Below, one piece after another: positions 1 through 8,935 of a stretch of 64,000 bases of DNA. How positions within the stretch are numbered: position 1 is the first letter of the stretch; every line of letters starts with the position of its first letter. The notes under the pieces were generated by a model. The model had not been told where the DNA came from. It saw only the letters and a list, made by a program, of their open reading frames with translations, and did no database searches. The position numbers and the translations under genes were made by a program. Origin of the DNA: Azospirillum agricola (GTDB lineage Bacteria; Pseudomonadota; Alphaproteobacteria; Azospirillales; Azospirillaceae). The DNA lies in assembly GCF_017876095.1 (NCBI RefSeq), contig NZ_JAGINM010000018.1, positions 1 through 64,000 of the forward strand. Reading direction: 5' to 3'.

Positions 1-649
1 AAAACCCAAGCTCAAACCCGACGCAGATTGCTCTGCGTTCAAATCACTGCTTCAACTTCGGATGCGAACAGACGTCCGCGTGTGTGCCGATCCCATACAA
101 GACCGGAACCCACGCTCTCAACGGCACTCAAAGCACCGCCGCCTGCGCATCCCTTCTCGACTTCACGATCAACAATGTCCAAGAACCATCCCCGACGACA
201 GTGACGAGCCACCATCCGGTGATCCGGATGAATGATGCCCGTCGGTCTGGAAGATCGGAGGCGCGCAAACCGCTCGGTTTGCGCTGGCAGGCAATCTTTC
301 TAGCCGTTTGGCCGGAGTGGGTCAAGCCCTTTTTTCCGCCCTCTCCACCGAAGCGCCGATGAAGCACCACCAGAAACACCCGCCGCCCCGATCCTGCTGG
401 GGCTTTCAACCGCCACAGTCACCCTGTCGGGCACCGCCATCGGCTGAGGGCCGGGTGTATACGTGGGCCTTTTCCGGTCGTCCAGAGAAAAAGCATCTCC
501 CTCGCCAAAATTCGCCAACCATCCCGGTTCCGCATCATGCCCCAGGCAATCCGCATCTTTTTCCATGCGCCACGCCGAGTTGCTTGATGCGCGGCCCTCT
601 CGCGGACCATACAAGTGCGCCTCCTGCCCCCTCCCCTGCGCGCCGATCG
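1..649. other. Left-end region without a supported gene
   Basis: I find no convincing coding sequence here. Short open frames exist on both strands, but they have no ribosome-binding site, no recognisable domain and an irregular composition. The frame of the downstream antiporter stays open leftwards to 308, but that extension is rich in Pro, Ser and His and does not look like the start of a membrane protein. A short inverted repeat (ACGCAG, 6-base loop, CTGCGT) lies at 21-38. The region probably holds the antiporter promoter and perhaps the tail of an upstream unit. Confidence 0.5.
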
Positions 650-2353
650 ATGCACGACACCACCATCCTTCTCGACATCCTGCTTCTGCTGCTGTCGGCC
701 ATCGTCGTCGTGCCGCTGTTCCAAGCCCTGCGGATTCCGGCGGTGCTGGGTTATCTCGTTGCCGGGGTGATGCTGGGGCCGCACGCCCCGGGGCCGGCGG
801 TGGATTTGAAACTGCCCCAGCTGCTCTCGGAATTCGGCATCGTCTTCCTGCTGTTCGCCATCGGGCTGGAACTGCCGTTGTCGCGTCTCCAGGCGATGCG
901 TCGCTACATCTTCGGTCTGGGGTTGATGCAGGTTCTGGCGACCAGCACCGTGCTTGGGCTTGCCGCCTACGCGCTGGGACTTCCCCCCGAGGCGGCGCTG
1001 GTGGTCGGCGGCATGCTGGCCTTCTCATCAACCGCCACGGTGCTGAAACTGCTGGTCGAGCGCGGTGAGACCGTCGCCCGTTTCGGAAGGATCTCCGTCG
1101 CCGTCCTGATCTTCCAGGATCTGGCGGTGGTGCCGCTGCTGACCTTGCTGCCGCTGCTGGCCGACCCGAACGCCAGCATCCCGCTTGCCCTGGCGCTCGC
1201 CGCGCTGAAGGCGGGTGCGGCGATCCTGTTCATCATGCTGCTCGGCCGCTTTGTCGTACGCCCGGTCTACCGTTTCATCGCCTCGGCGGGCAATCCGGAG
1301 CTGTTCACCGCCACCAACCTGTTCGTCGTGCTGGCCGTCGGCTGGCTGACCGCCGAGGCAGGAATGTCGATGGCGCTTGGCGCCTTCCTGGCTGGAATGC
1401 TGCTGGCCGACACCGCCTACCGCCACCAGGTCGAGGCGGACATCGAGCCGTTCCGCGGCCTGCTGCTCGGCCTGTTCTTCATGACGGTCGGCATGACCCT
1501 CGACCTGCCGGCGATGGAGCACGAGGCCGGGACCATCGCCGGCCTGACCGTCGCGCTGCTGTTCGGCAAGAGCCTGCTGCTGTTCCTGCTCTGCCGCCTG
1601 TCCGGCCTGGGGGTGGCGACCTCGCTGCGGATCGGGTTGCTGCTGTCCCAGGGCGGCGAGTTCGCCTTCGTGCTGATCGGGAAGGCGACGGCGCTGTCGG
1701 TTCTGGACGGGCGGACCGGGCTCCTCGTCTCCTCGTCGGTGGCGCTCAGCATGGCGGTGACTCCGGCCATCGGCGCGATCGCCCAGCGCCTCGCCCAGGC
1801 CATCGAAGCGCGGCGCGGCGCCGAGGCGTTCGGCATCGAGACCAGTGACCTGAAAAGCCATGTGCTGATCGCCGGCTACGGCCGGGTCGGCAAGGCGGTG
1901 GCGCGGCTGCTGACCGCGCATGGAATCCCCTACGTCGCCCTGGATCTGGAGCCGCAGCGGATCGCGACCGCAAGGGGCGAGGGGCTGCCGGTCTATTACG
2001 GCGACGCCAGCCACGCGAGCGTGCTGCGCGCCGCCGGAGTGGAGCGGGCTCGCGCCGCCGTCATCACGCTGAACCGGCCGGATCAGGCCCAGCGCGCGGT
2101 CGAGGCGATCCACGCCTCGGCCGCCGGTCTGCCGATCATCGCCCGCGCCCATGACATCGGGCAAATTCCGGCGCTGGCCAACGCCGGCGCCAGCGCCGTC
2201 GTTCCGGAAACCATGGAGGCCAGCCTGCAATTGGCCGGCATGGTGCTGCGCAGCGCCGGCATCGAGGCCGGCGCCGTGGACAGCAGCCTGAGGGAATTCC
2301 GCGAGGGGAACTACGGGGCCCTGGCCGAGCCGCGTGCCACGGAAGCCGACTGA
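650..2353 (+). CDS. CPA2-family (Kef-type) cation:proton antiporter
   Basis: Predicted 567-residue inner-membrane antiporter of the monovalent cation:proton antiporter-2 family (KefB/KefC/YbaL type), exchanging K+ or Na+ for H+. The N-terminal 380 or so residues are a run of hydrophobic helices with the family-typical GYLVAG, FAIGLEL and QGGEFAFV stretches. A C-terminal TrkA-N/RCK nucleotide-binding domain starts near residue 400 with the Rossmann motif GYGRVG and ends with an Asp-rich PEDQ-like region. The ATG at 650 was chosen because the protein then begins directly with the first membrane helix; the frame upstream is low-complexity. I see no Kef glutathione-gating partner (KefF/KefG) next to it. 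It converges on the sulfate operon with only 17 bases between stops. Confidence 0.88.
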   Translation: MHDTTILLDILLLLLSAIVVVPLFQALRIPAVLGYLVAGVMLGPHAPGPAVDLKLPQLLSEFGIVFLLFAIGLELPLSRLQAMRRYIFGLGLMQVLATSTVLGLAAYALGLPPEAALVVGGMLAFSSTATVLKLLVERGETVARFGRISVAVLIFQDLAVVPLLTLLPLLADPNASIPLALALAALKAGAAILFIMLLGRFVVRPVYRFIASAGNPELFTATNLFVVLAVGWLTAEAGMSMALGAFLAGMLLADTAYRHQVEADIEPFRGLLLGLFFMTVGMTLDLPAMEHEAGTIAGLTVALLFGKSLLLFLLCRLSGLGVATSLRIGLLLSQGGEFAFVLIGKATALSVLDGRTGLLVSSSVALSMAVTPAIGAIAQRLAQAIEARRGAEAFGIETSDLKSHVLIAGYGRVGKAVARLLTAHGIPYVALDLEPQRIATARGEGLPVYYGDASHASVLRAAGVERARAAVITLNRPDQAQRAVEAIHASAAGLPIIARAHDIGQIPALANAGASAVVPETMEASLQLAGMVLRSAGIEAGAVDSSLREFREGNYGALAEPRATEAD

Positions 2354-2370
2354 GCGGTCCCGCCCGCCTT

Positions 2371-3408
2371 TCAGCGCGCGAACACGCGGGCGCGGTCGAT
2401 ATGAACCGCGCAGCGGTCGCCCAGCGCGATGCCGAGCGCACCGAAACGCTCGCGGTCCATCTCCGCCTCCAGCGACAGGCCGGCAAGCTCGATCTCGACG
2501 CGGGCGTCCGGCCCGACGACATGGACGCCCGAGATCCGCCCCGGCCCACCGGCGGCCGGGCTGACGCCGAGATCGTGCGGACGCACATAGGCGATGGCCG
2601 CTCCCCGCACCGCCGGGTCGGTCGGTATCGACAAGGCGCCGTTGCCGATCCGCGCCACCCCGTCCTCGACCGTGCAGTCGAAGCGGTTCACCTGCCCGAG
2701 GAACTCGTAGACGAAGGCCGATGAGGGATGGTCGTAGACGTCGGCCGGCGAACCGATCTGCTCGATCCGCCCCTGGCTCATCACCACCACGCGGTCGGCC
2801 AGTTCCAGCGCCTCCTCCTGGTCGTGGGTGACGAAGACCGAGGTGATGTGGATGTCGTCGTGCAGCTTGCGCAGCCAGCGCCGCAGCTCCTTGCGCACCT
2901 TGGCGTCGAGCGCGCCGAACGGTTCGTCGAGCAGAAGGACCTTCGGTTCGATCGCCAGCGCACGGGCGAGCGCCACGCGCTGGCGCTGGCCGCCGGAAAG
3001 CTGCGCCGGGTAGCGGTCGGCGAAATGGCCGAGCTGGACCAGCTCCAGCAGCTCGGTCACCCGGCGCTTGATCTCGGCGCTTCCGAAACGCTGGCCGCGC
3101 GGACGCACCTTCAGGCCGAAGGCGACGTTGTCGAAGACGGTCATGTGGCGGAACAGGGCGTAATGCTGGAACACGAAGCCGACCTGACGGTCGCGCGGCT
3201 TCAGCCCCAGCGCCTCCTCGCCGTTCAGTTGCAGGCTGCCGGCATCCGGGCTTTCCAGCCCGGCCATGATGCGCAGCAGCGTGGTCTTCCCCGACCCGGA
3301 CGGCCCGAGCAGAGCCAGAAGCTCGCCCGACCGCACCTCCAGATCGACCGCATCGAGCGCCTTGTAGGACCCGAATTGCTTGGTGATTCCCGAAACCTGG
3401 ATCGCCAT
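2371..3408 (-). CDS. cysA: Sulfate/thiosulfate ABC transporter ATPase CysA
   Basis: 345-residue ATPase that energises sulfate/thiosulfate import. Walker A is GPSGSGKT near residue 35, the signature LSGGQRQRVALARAL is near 135, Walker B LLLDEPFGALDA follows directly, and the H-loop is VFVTHDQEE. A C-terminal TOBE-like regulatory region follows (residues 240-345). The ATG at 3408 gives the usual MAIQVSGITKQFG start; the frame remains open further upstream but only inside cysW in another frame. It is last in the order sbp-cysT-cysW-cysA, 13 bases after the cysW stop, so it is probably co-transcribed. The ATPase alone resembles other CysA/PotA/MalK proteins; the operon fixes the substrate. Confidence 0.95.
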   Translation of the reverse strand: MAIQVSGITKQFGSYKALDAVDLEVRSGELLALLGPSGSGKTTLLRIMAGLESPDAGSLQLNGEEALGLKPRDRQVGFVFQHYALFRHMTVFDNVAFGLKVRPRGQRFGSAEIKRRVTELLELVQLGHFADRYPAQLSGGQRQRVALARALAIEPKVLLLDEPFGALDAKVRKELRRWLRKLHDDIHITSVFVTHDQEEALELADRVVVMSQGRIEQIGSPADVYDHPSSAFVYEFLGQVNRFDCTVEDGVARIGNGALSIPTDPAVRGAAIAYVRPHDLGVSPAAGGPGRISGVHVVGPDARVEIELAGLSLEAEMDRERFGALGIALGDRCAVHIDRARVFAR

Positions 3409-3421
3409 CGACGCCGAACCC

Positions 3422-4276
3422 CTACTTGTGCCGTGTGGCCGCCAGCTCGGCCCCGAAGCGCCATTCCAACACCGTCTTCGCCACCAGCGTGACGAGAGCG
3501 AGCATGGCCAGCACCGAGGCCACCGCGAAGGCGGCGACGAAGTTGTATTCGTTGTACAGAATTTCGACGTGCAGCGGCATCGTGTTGGTGTAGCCGCGGA
3601 CATGGCCGGACACCACCGACACGGCACCGAACTCGCCCATCGCGCGCGCGTTGCACAGCAGCACGCCGTAGAGCAGGCCCCACTTGATGTTGGGCAGCGT
3701 CACCCGCCAGAAGGTCTGCCAGCCGCTCGCCCCCAGCACCAGCGCCGCCTCCTCCTCCTCCGACCCCTGCTCCTGCATCAGCGGGATCAGCTCGCGCGCG
3801 ACGAAGGGGAAGGTGACGAAGATGGTGGCGAGCACGAGGCCGGGCACGGCGAAGATGATCTGGATGCCCTGCGCCTTCAGGAACGGCCCCATCAGCCCGT
3901 TCAGGCCGAACAGCAGCACGTAGATCAGGCCGGAGATCACCGGCGAGACCGAGAAGGGCAGATCGATCAGCGTGATCAGCAGATTCTTGCCGCGGAAGTC
4001 GAACTTGGCGACGCACCAGGAGGCGGCGACGCCGAACACCAGGTTGGCCGGCACGGCGATGGCGGCGACGATCAGCGTCAGCTTGATGGCGGCGACCGCG
4101 TCCTCCTCGACCAGCGCGGCCCAGTAGGCGCCGAAGCCGCGCCGCAGCGCCTCGGCGAACACCGCGACCAGCGGCAGCAGCAGAAACAGCGCGAGGAAGG
4201 CGAGCGCGGTGCCGATCAGCAGCCAGCGCATCCAGGCCGGATCGCTGAGCGCCACGCCGGAACGGTTAGCGGGCAT
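3422..4276 (-). CDS. cysW: Sulfate ABC transporter permease CysW
   Basis: 284-residue inner-membrane permease, second transmembrane subunit of the sulfate importer. About six hydrophobic helices are visible, starting with residues 18-42. The binding-protein-dependent transport (EAA) loop that docks on the ATPase lies near residues 170-190 (EEEEAALVLGASGWQTFWRVTLP). It overlaps the cysT end by 11 bases, which suggests translational coupling, and is followed at once by cysA. Length and position match CysW of other proteobacteria. Confidence 0.95.
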   Translation of the reverse strand: MPANRSGVALSDPAWMRWLLIGTALAFLALFLLLPLVAVFAEALRRGFGAYWAALVEEDAVAAIKLTLIVAAIAVPANLVFGVAASWCVAKFDFRGKNLLITLIDLPFSVSPVISGLIYVLLFGLNGLMGPFLKAQGIQIIFAVPGLVLATIFVTFPFVARELIPLMQEQGSEEEEAALVLGASGWQTFWRVTLPNIKWGLLYGVLLCNARAMGEFGAVSVVSGHVRGYTNTMPLHVEILYNEYNFVAAFAVASVLAMLALVTLVAKTVLEWRFGAELAATRHK

Positions 4277-5153
4277 GGCGCGACCTCATCCAGGTTTGCA
4301 GCAGGTTGAGGACCAGCAGCATGACGAAGGACACCAGCAGCATCGCGGTGCCGACCGCCGCCGCGCCGGCGTAGTCGTACTGCTCCAGCTTGATGACGAT
4401 CAGCAGCGGCAGGATCTCGGTCAGGCCGGGCATGTTGCCGGCGATGAAGATGACCGAGCCGTATTCGCCGACCCCGCGCGCGAAGGACAGGGCGAAGCCG
4501 GTCACCAGCGCCGGCAGGACGGCCGGAAAGACGACTCGGCGGAAGGTCTGGCCACGGGTGGCGCCGAGCGAGACGGCGGCCTCCTCCTCCTCGGGCGGCA
4601 GATCCTCCAGGATCGGCTGCACCGTGCGGACGACGAAGGGCAGGCCGATGAAGGTCAGCGCGATGGCGATGCCGACCGGCGTGAAGGCGACCTTCAACCC
4701 GAACAGCTCGTTCAACGGCTTCCCCACCCAGCCGTTCGGCGCGTAGAGCGCGCTGAGCGCGATGCCGGCCACCGCCGTCGGCAGGGCGAAGGGCAGATCG
4801 ACCAGAGCGTCGACCAGCCGCTTGCCGGGAAAGCTGTAGCGCACCAGCACCCAGGCGACGATGAAGCCGAACACCGCGTTGACGGCGGCGGCGACCAGCG
4901 ACAGCCCGAAGCTGACCTCGAAGGCGGCCCACACGCGCGGCGTCAGCACCGCGTTCCAGAATCCGCTCCAGCCCAGCCCGCCGGCCTTGGCGATCAGCGC
5001 GCCGAGCGGCAGCAGGACGAGGATGCTCAGATAGGTCAGCGTGAAGCCCAGCGTCAGGCCGAATCCGGGGATCACGCTGGGTTTCCGGAGGATGGACGTC
5101 ACCGCGCCCCCCGCCCTGGGGAACGCGGTGTCGGTCGAAGAGGCTGCGACCAC
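4266..5153 (-). CDS. cysT: Sulfate ABC transporter permease CysT (CysU)
   Basis: 295-residue inner-membrane permease, first transmembrane subunit of the sulfate importer. A hydrophobic helix around residues 33-56 is followed by further helices, and the EAA docking loop PPEEEEAAVSLGATRGQTFRRVVFP lies near 205-228, closely parallel to that of CysW. The start at 5153 lies 3 bases after the stop of the binding-protein gene, which supports co-transcription. The first 20 residues are polar, so a start slightly further in is possible. Confidence 0.94.
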   Translation of the reverse strand: MVAASSTDTAFPRAGGAVTSILRKPSVIPGFGLTLGFTLTYLSILVLLPLGALIAKAGGLGWSGFWNAVLTPRVWAAFEVSFGLSLVAAAVNAVFGFIVAWVLVRYSFPGKRLVDALVDLPFALPTAVAGIALSALYAPNGWVGKPLNELFGLKVAFTPVGIAIALTFIGLPFVVRTVQPILEDLPPEEEEAAVSLGATRGQTFRRVVFPAVLPALVTGFALSFARGVGEYGSVIFIAGNMPGLTEILPLLIVIKLEQYDYAGAAAVGTAMLLVSFVMLLVLNLLQTWMRSRHAR

Positions 5154-5156
5154 GGA

Positions 5157-6170
5157 TCAGCGGCCCTTCTGGTAGATCTGGTCGAAGACACCGCCATCCG
5201 CGAAATGCTTCTCCTGCGTCGGACGCCAGCCGCCGAAGGTCTGGTCGATCGTGACCAGCTTAACATCGGCGAAGCGCCCCGCATACTGGGTTGCCAGTTC
5301 CGGCAGGCGCGGACGGTAGAAGTTCTTCGCGGCGATCTCCTGCCCCTCGCGGGTGTAGAGGAATTGCAGATACGCCTCGGCGACCTTGCGGCTTCCCTTG
5401 CGGTCGACCACCGCGTCGACCACCGCGACCGGCGGTTCGGCGAGGATCGACAGGCTGGGAACGACGATCTCGAACTTGTCGGCGCCGAACTCCTGGAGCG
5501 ACAGGTAGGCCTCGTTCTCCCAGGCCAGCAGGACGTCGCCCAATTCGCGCTGCGTGAAGGTCACGGTCGAGCCGCGGGCGCCGCTGTCCAGCACCGGCAC
5601 GTTCTTGAAGAGCTGGCCGACGAACTCCTTGGCCTTGGCCTCGTCGTTGCCGTTCTTCTCCAGGGCGTAGGCCCAGGCAGCCAGATAGTTCCAGCGGGCG
5701 CCGCCCGAGGTCTTCGGGTTCGGCGTGATCACCGACACGCCCGGCTTCACCAGATCGTTCCAGTCCTTGATGGCCTTGGGGTTGCCCTTGCGCACCAGGA
5801 ACACGATGGTCGAGGTGTAGGGGGCGCTGTTGTTGGGAAGCCGGCTCTGCCAGTTCTTCGCCAGCTGCCCGGCGTCGGCGATGGCGTCGATGTCGTAGCC
5901 GAGCGCCAGCGTGACGACGTCGGCGTCGAGACCGTCGATCACCGAGCGGGCCTGCTTGCCGGAGCCGCCGTGCGACTGCTTGACGGTCAGCGTGTGGCCG
6001 GTCTCCGCCTGCCACTTCTTGGCGAAGGCCTTGTTGAAATCGACGTACAGCTCACGGGTGGGATCGTATGAGACGTTCAGGAGGTTATCCTGCGCGTCGG
6101 CAGCGGCAACGCCCAGCCAGGCCAGCGTAAGCCCTGCGGCCAGGAGGGACAGGCGGCGACGAAACGACAT
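5157..6170 (-). CDS. sbp: Periplasmic sulfate-binding protein
   Basis: 337-residue periplasmic solute-binding protein that delivers sulfate to the CysTWA importer. A Sec signal peptide covers about residues 1-27 (basic start, hydrophobic core, cleavage near ADAQ). The mature part carries hallmarks of the Sbp/CysP family: LLNVSYDPTRELY, QSHGGSGKQARSVIDG, LGYDID and NPKTSGGARWNYL. An AAGGAG ribosome-binding site sits 8 bases before the ATG. It is first in the operon and is preceded by an AT-rich leader likely to hold the sulfur-starvation promoter. Whether it prefers sulfate (Sbp) or thiosulfate (CysP) cannot be decided from sequence alone. Confidence 0.94.
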   Translation of the reverse strand: MSFRRRLSLLAAGLTLAWLGVAAADAQDNLLNVSYDPTRELYVDFNKAFAKKWQAETGHTLTVKQSHGGSGKQARSVIDGLDADVVTLALGYDIDAIADAGQLAKNWQSRLPNNSAPYTSTIVFLVRKGNPKAIKDWNDLVKPGVSVITPNPKTSGGARWNYLAAWAYALEKNGNDEAKAKEFVGQLFKNVPVLDSGARGSTVTFTQRELGDVLLAWENEAYLSLQEFGADKFEIVVPSLSILAEPPVAVVDAVVDRKGSRKVAEAYLQFLYTREGQEIAAKNFYRPRLPELATQYAGRFADVKLVTIDQTFGGWRPTQEKHFADGGVFDQIYQKGR

Positions 6171-6475
6171 CGGAGTCTCCTTCGGTTGGTCCCAAGGCCG
6201 CAGAATTTCACACAGAAAACTGCGGATTCATTTCTATTTTCTGAATAGAGATTGCCAAACCGGTTCCACGCTGGAAAGCGCTTTTTTGTCCCAAAATCCG
6301 AAAATTCCCGAGATTTTCAATCAACATATTGAAAAACAATATAAAAATATCAACCTGGGGGCTCGGAAACCCGATCCCGCCGATTGATCATTTCGCACTG
6401 TCATTTAAAACTGAAAGCCATCGGACCGTTTGGTATCATTGGGCTCCCCCTCTTCTCCCGCAAGCCCGAATCCCG
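6171..6475. promoter_or_regulatory. AT-rich divergent leader of the sulfate operon and an HTH-protein gene
   Basis: This 305-base divergent intergenic stretch is strikingly AT-rich (especially 6225-6360) in an otherwise very GC-rich window. It contains a perfect 8-bp inverted repeat TTTTCAAT-N6-ATTGAAAA at 6315-6336 and a CCGCAG...CTGCGG pair at about 6200-6227. I infer the promoters and regulator sites for sbp-cysTWA on the minus strand and the gene at 6476 on the plus strand. The regulator is not identified. Confidence 0.5.
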
Positions 6476-7621
6476 ATGAGCCCACCCTCCCCCACTTTTT
6501 TGACGGCGCTGCTGGAGGCGGAACGGGCGCTGGGGCGCTTGGCGGAAGCCTGCCGGTCGCCGGAGCGGCGGCGCCGCCTGTGGGCCGATTCGGCGCGGCG
6601 GGAGGCGTGCGCGGCCGCGCGGCTCGATGGGGTGGCGGTCGACGCCACCGATTTCATGATCGCCACCGTCAACCCCGATCTGGTGCCCACGGCCGGCCGG
6701 CCGGACGCCCAATCGGTGCACGCCCTGTGGCGGGGGGCGCTGTTCGCGCAGGGCGTGATGCCGGCTCCGGCCAAGCGGGCCGGATCGGCGGCGCGGCGCC
6801 CCGTGGAGCATGGCGCGGCGGCCGAGGCGTGGCGGGCCGTGGCCGCGCTGGAGGCGGGGCTGGAAGCGGGGTCGGATGGCGAAGCGGACGACGACCGGGA
6901 AGCCGGCGACCCGGACTCCGCCGGGCGGGGCGAATCCCCGCCTCCCTGGACGCTCGGCTGGGTCGAGGCGTCCTGGCGGGTCATGCAGGCCGGCGTGTCG
7001 GGGCGCGACCCGGCCCGCCTGTCCCTGTCGCCGGAGCGCGAACTGGACGCCGTCGCCCTGCTCGGCCGGCTCGACGCCGCCGCTCAGGCGGCGGCCCTGC
7101 TGGGGGGCGTCGGGCTGCTGGCCGAACTGCTGCGCCCGCAACCCGACCTGCGCTCCCCCGCCTGGACGGTCCCTCCGGCCCGGCTGCTCGCGGCGCTGGC
7201 GGTGGGGCGCTGCTGCCGGTTGCCGGAACTGTGGCTGCCAATGTCCACGGCGCTGTGGACCGATCGCACGGCCTCGGCCATCGCCGCGCGGGGCGACGGC
7301 GAGGAATGGCGCGTCTGGCTGGCCGACGCGGTCGCGGAGACGGCGCGGCGCGAGCGCCACAGGCTGGCGGCGCTGGATCACGCCGCCGAATCCTGGCAGC
7401 GGCGCATCGGCCAGCGCCGCCGCAACTCACGCTTGCCCGAAGTCATGGACGGGCTGTTCGAGCAGCCCGCCTTCACGGTGCGCCGCGTCCAGAAACGGCT
7501 GGGGACCACCTTCCGCGGCGCCCAGCTTCTGGTCGACGAGTTGATCGAGGCGGGAATCCTGCGCGAAGTCACCAACCGGGCGCTCGACCGCGTGTTCGTC
7601 GCGGTCGATCTGATTCCGTGA
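6476..7621 (+). CDS. Protein of unknown function with Fic/DUF1612-type C-terminal winged helix
   Basis: 381 residues, not confidently recognised. The C-terminal 75 residues (RRRNSRLPEVMDGLF ... GAQLLVDELIEAGILREVT) look like the winged helix at the end of Fic-like and DUF1612/RHE_PE00001 proteins, in which a helix-turn-helix is followed by a GIL(R/K)EVTG-type wing. The N-terminal part (LLEAERALGRLAEACRSPERR ... ARLDGVAVDATDF) also recalls the helical start of that rhizobial family. No Fic HPFxxGNG motif is present, so it is not an AMP transferase. A low-complexity acidic linker lies near residues 140-165. The ATG at 6476 was preferred to an in-frame start at 6329 that would run through the AT-rich leader. 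It is divergent from the sulfate operon. Confidence 0.7.
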   Translation: MSPPSPTFLTALLEAERALGRLAEACRSPERRRRLWADSARREACAAARLDGVAVDATDFMIATVNPDLVPTAGRPDAQSVHALWRGALFAQGVMPAPAKRAGSAARRPVEHGAAAEAWRAVAALEAGLEAGSDGEADDDREAGDPDSAGRGESPPPWTLGWVEASWRVMQAGVSGRDPARLSLSPERELDAVALLGRLDAAAQAAALLGGVGLLAELLRPQPDLRSPAWTVPPARLLAALAVGRCCRLPELWLPMSTALWTDRTASAIAARGDGEEWRVWLADAVAETARRERHRLAALDHAAESWQRRIGQRRRNSRLPEVMDGLFEQPAFTVRRVQKRLGTTFRGAQLLVDELIEAGILREVTNRALDRVFVAVDLIP

Positions 7622-7647
7622 CGGAACCCGGCATCGGGAAACCTGGG

Positions 7648-8100
7648 TCAGATGTCGAAATTCGCGGCCAGATCACCGGTGGACTGGCGGTGGCGCAGCG
7701 CGTCGGACAGGGTGCGGTTGTCGAGCACGTTGGCGGTGGCGTCGCGCACCTGCACCATCAGCCAGCGCACCGAGCAGGTGCCGGGATCGATGCAGTCGTC
7801 GCACGGCTTGAAGGAGAATTTGCTGGCGCAGGGAATCGGCGCCAGATGGCCGTCGACCAGCCGGATCACCTCGCCGAAGGAGATGTCCGACGCCGGGCGG
7901 GCCAGACGGTAGCCGCCGCTCTTGCCGCGCTTGGCGAACAGCAGCCCGTGCTTGCGCAGCTCGACCAGGATGGCTTCCAGGAACTTGCGCGGGATGTTCT
8001 CCCGCTCGGCGATGTCGGCGATCAGGGTCAGGTCGTCGTCGGTCCGCTCAGCCAGCATGATCAAGGCACGAAGCGCGTATTTGGCTTTCTGCGACAGCAT
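7648..8100 (-). CDS. Rrf2-family transcriptional regulator with C-terminal cysteines
   Basis: 150-residue Rrf2 regulator. The N-terminal winged helix (residues 1-65) shows the family pattern MLSQKAKYALRALIMLA, the recognition region ENIPRKFLEAILVELRKHGLL and the KRGKSGGYRLAR wing. Four cysteines lie between residues 90 and 110 (C-x7-C-x2-C-x5-C), close to but not identical with the three-Cys Fe-S ligand set of IscR/NsrR, so Fe-S or redox sensing is possible but unproven. It lies between the HTH protein and a divergent glyoxalase-type gene and near the sulfate operon, so a role in cysteine or sulfur control (CymR type) is conceivable. Confidence 0.88.
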   Translation of the reverse strand: MLSQKAKYALRALIMLAERTDDDLTLIADIAERENIPRKFLEAILVELRKHGLLFAKRGKSGGYRLARPASDISFGEVIRLVDGHLAPIPCASKFSFKPCDDCIDPGTCSVRWLMVQVRDATANVLDNRTLSDALRHRQSTGDLAANFDI

Positions 8101-8296
8101 TCCGGCGGAATCCGTTCCTTAAGGCGACGATTGAAAAAGCGCACGCAAGACGTCCGAAAGGCCAAACCCGATCAGACGCCCGGACAGTAGCGGCTTTTCA
8201 CACACAAGGCGAGTAAGAACGCCGGCTTGCCCCACCTTCCGCCGCCGCGTTAAGGTCCGCTCACGCCGAACGCCGTTTTTTCCATGAGGACAAGGC

Positions 8297-8929
8297 ATGC
8301 AGTACGTCATCGTTCCGGTCACGCCGTTCCAGCAGAACTGCACGGTGTTCTGGTGCCCCGAAACGATGAAGGGGGCGGCGGTCGATCCCGGCGGCGATCT
8401 CCCCCTCATCCTGCGCGCGGCCGAATCGAAGGGCGTGACGCTGGAGAAGATCCTGGTCACCCACGGCCACATCGACCACGCCGGCGGCGTCGCCGACCTC
8501 GCCGACGACCTGTCGCTGCCCATCGAAGGACCGCATCCCGACGACCTCTTCTGGATCGAGGGCATGCCGCAGCAGAGCAAGATGTTCGGCTTCCCGCCGG
8601 TGCGCTCCTTCACCCCCGGCCGCTGGCTGGCGGACGGCGAGACGGTCACGGTCGGCACGCTGACGCTGGAGGTGCGCCATTGCCCCGGCCACACGCCCGG
8701 CCACGTCGTGTTCATCCACCGGCCGAGCAAGCTTGCCATCGTCGGCGACGTGCTGTTCCAGGGCTCGGTCGGCCGCACCGACTTCCCGCGCGGCAACCAC
8801 GGCGACCTGATCGCGTCGATCAAGGAGAAGCTGCTTCCCTACGGCGACGACATCGCCTTCATCCCCGGCCACGGCCCGATGTCGACCTTTGGCGAGGAGC
8901 GTCTGTACAACCCGTTCCTGACCGACTGA
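8297..8929 (+). CDS. MBL-fold hydrolase, YcbL-type (glyoxalase II-like)
   Basis: 210-residue metallo-beta-lactamase-fold hydrolase. The metal-binding motif THGHIDH is at residues 55-61 (H56, H58, D60, H61), with further ligands in CPGHTPGH near 134 and in GDVLFQGSVGRTD and FIPGHGPMS. Length and the FQQNCTVFWC start match the YcbL/type II glyoxalase group, which hydrolyses glutathione thioesters such as S-lactoylglutathione but lacks the long C-terminal domain of classical GloB. A methylglyoxal synthase gene 6 kb away could supply the precursor, but the two are not in one operon. Confidence 0.87.
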   Translation: MQYVIVPVTPFQQNCTVFWCPETMKGAAVDPGGDLPLILRAAESKGVTLEKILVTHGHIDHAGGVADLADDLSLPIEGPHPDDLFWIEGMPQQSKMFGFPPVRSFTPGRWLADGETVTVGTLTLEVRHCPGHTPGHVVFIHRPSKLAIVGDVLFQGSVGRTDFPRGNHGDLIASIKEKLLPYGDDIAFIPGHGPMSTFGEERLYNPFLTD

Positions 8930-8935
8930 CCCGCC

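Noticed and set aside
33..52. GTTCAAATC, resembling a tRNA T-loop at the left edge
   Set aside because: The flanking bases do not form a 5-bp T stem and no acceptor, D or anticodon arm can be drawn.
308..649. N-terminal extension of the Kef-type antiporter
   Set aside because: In frame, but Pro/His/Ser-rich and without family resemblance; the normal start is at 650.
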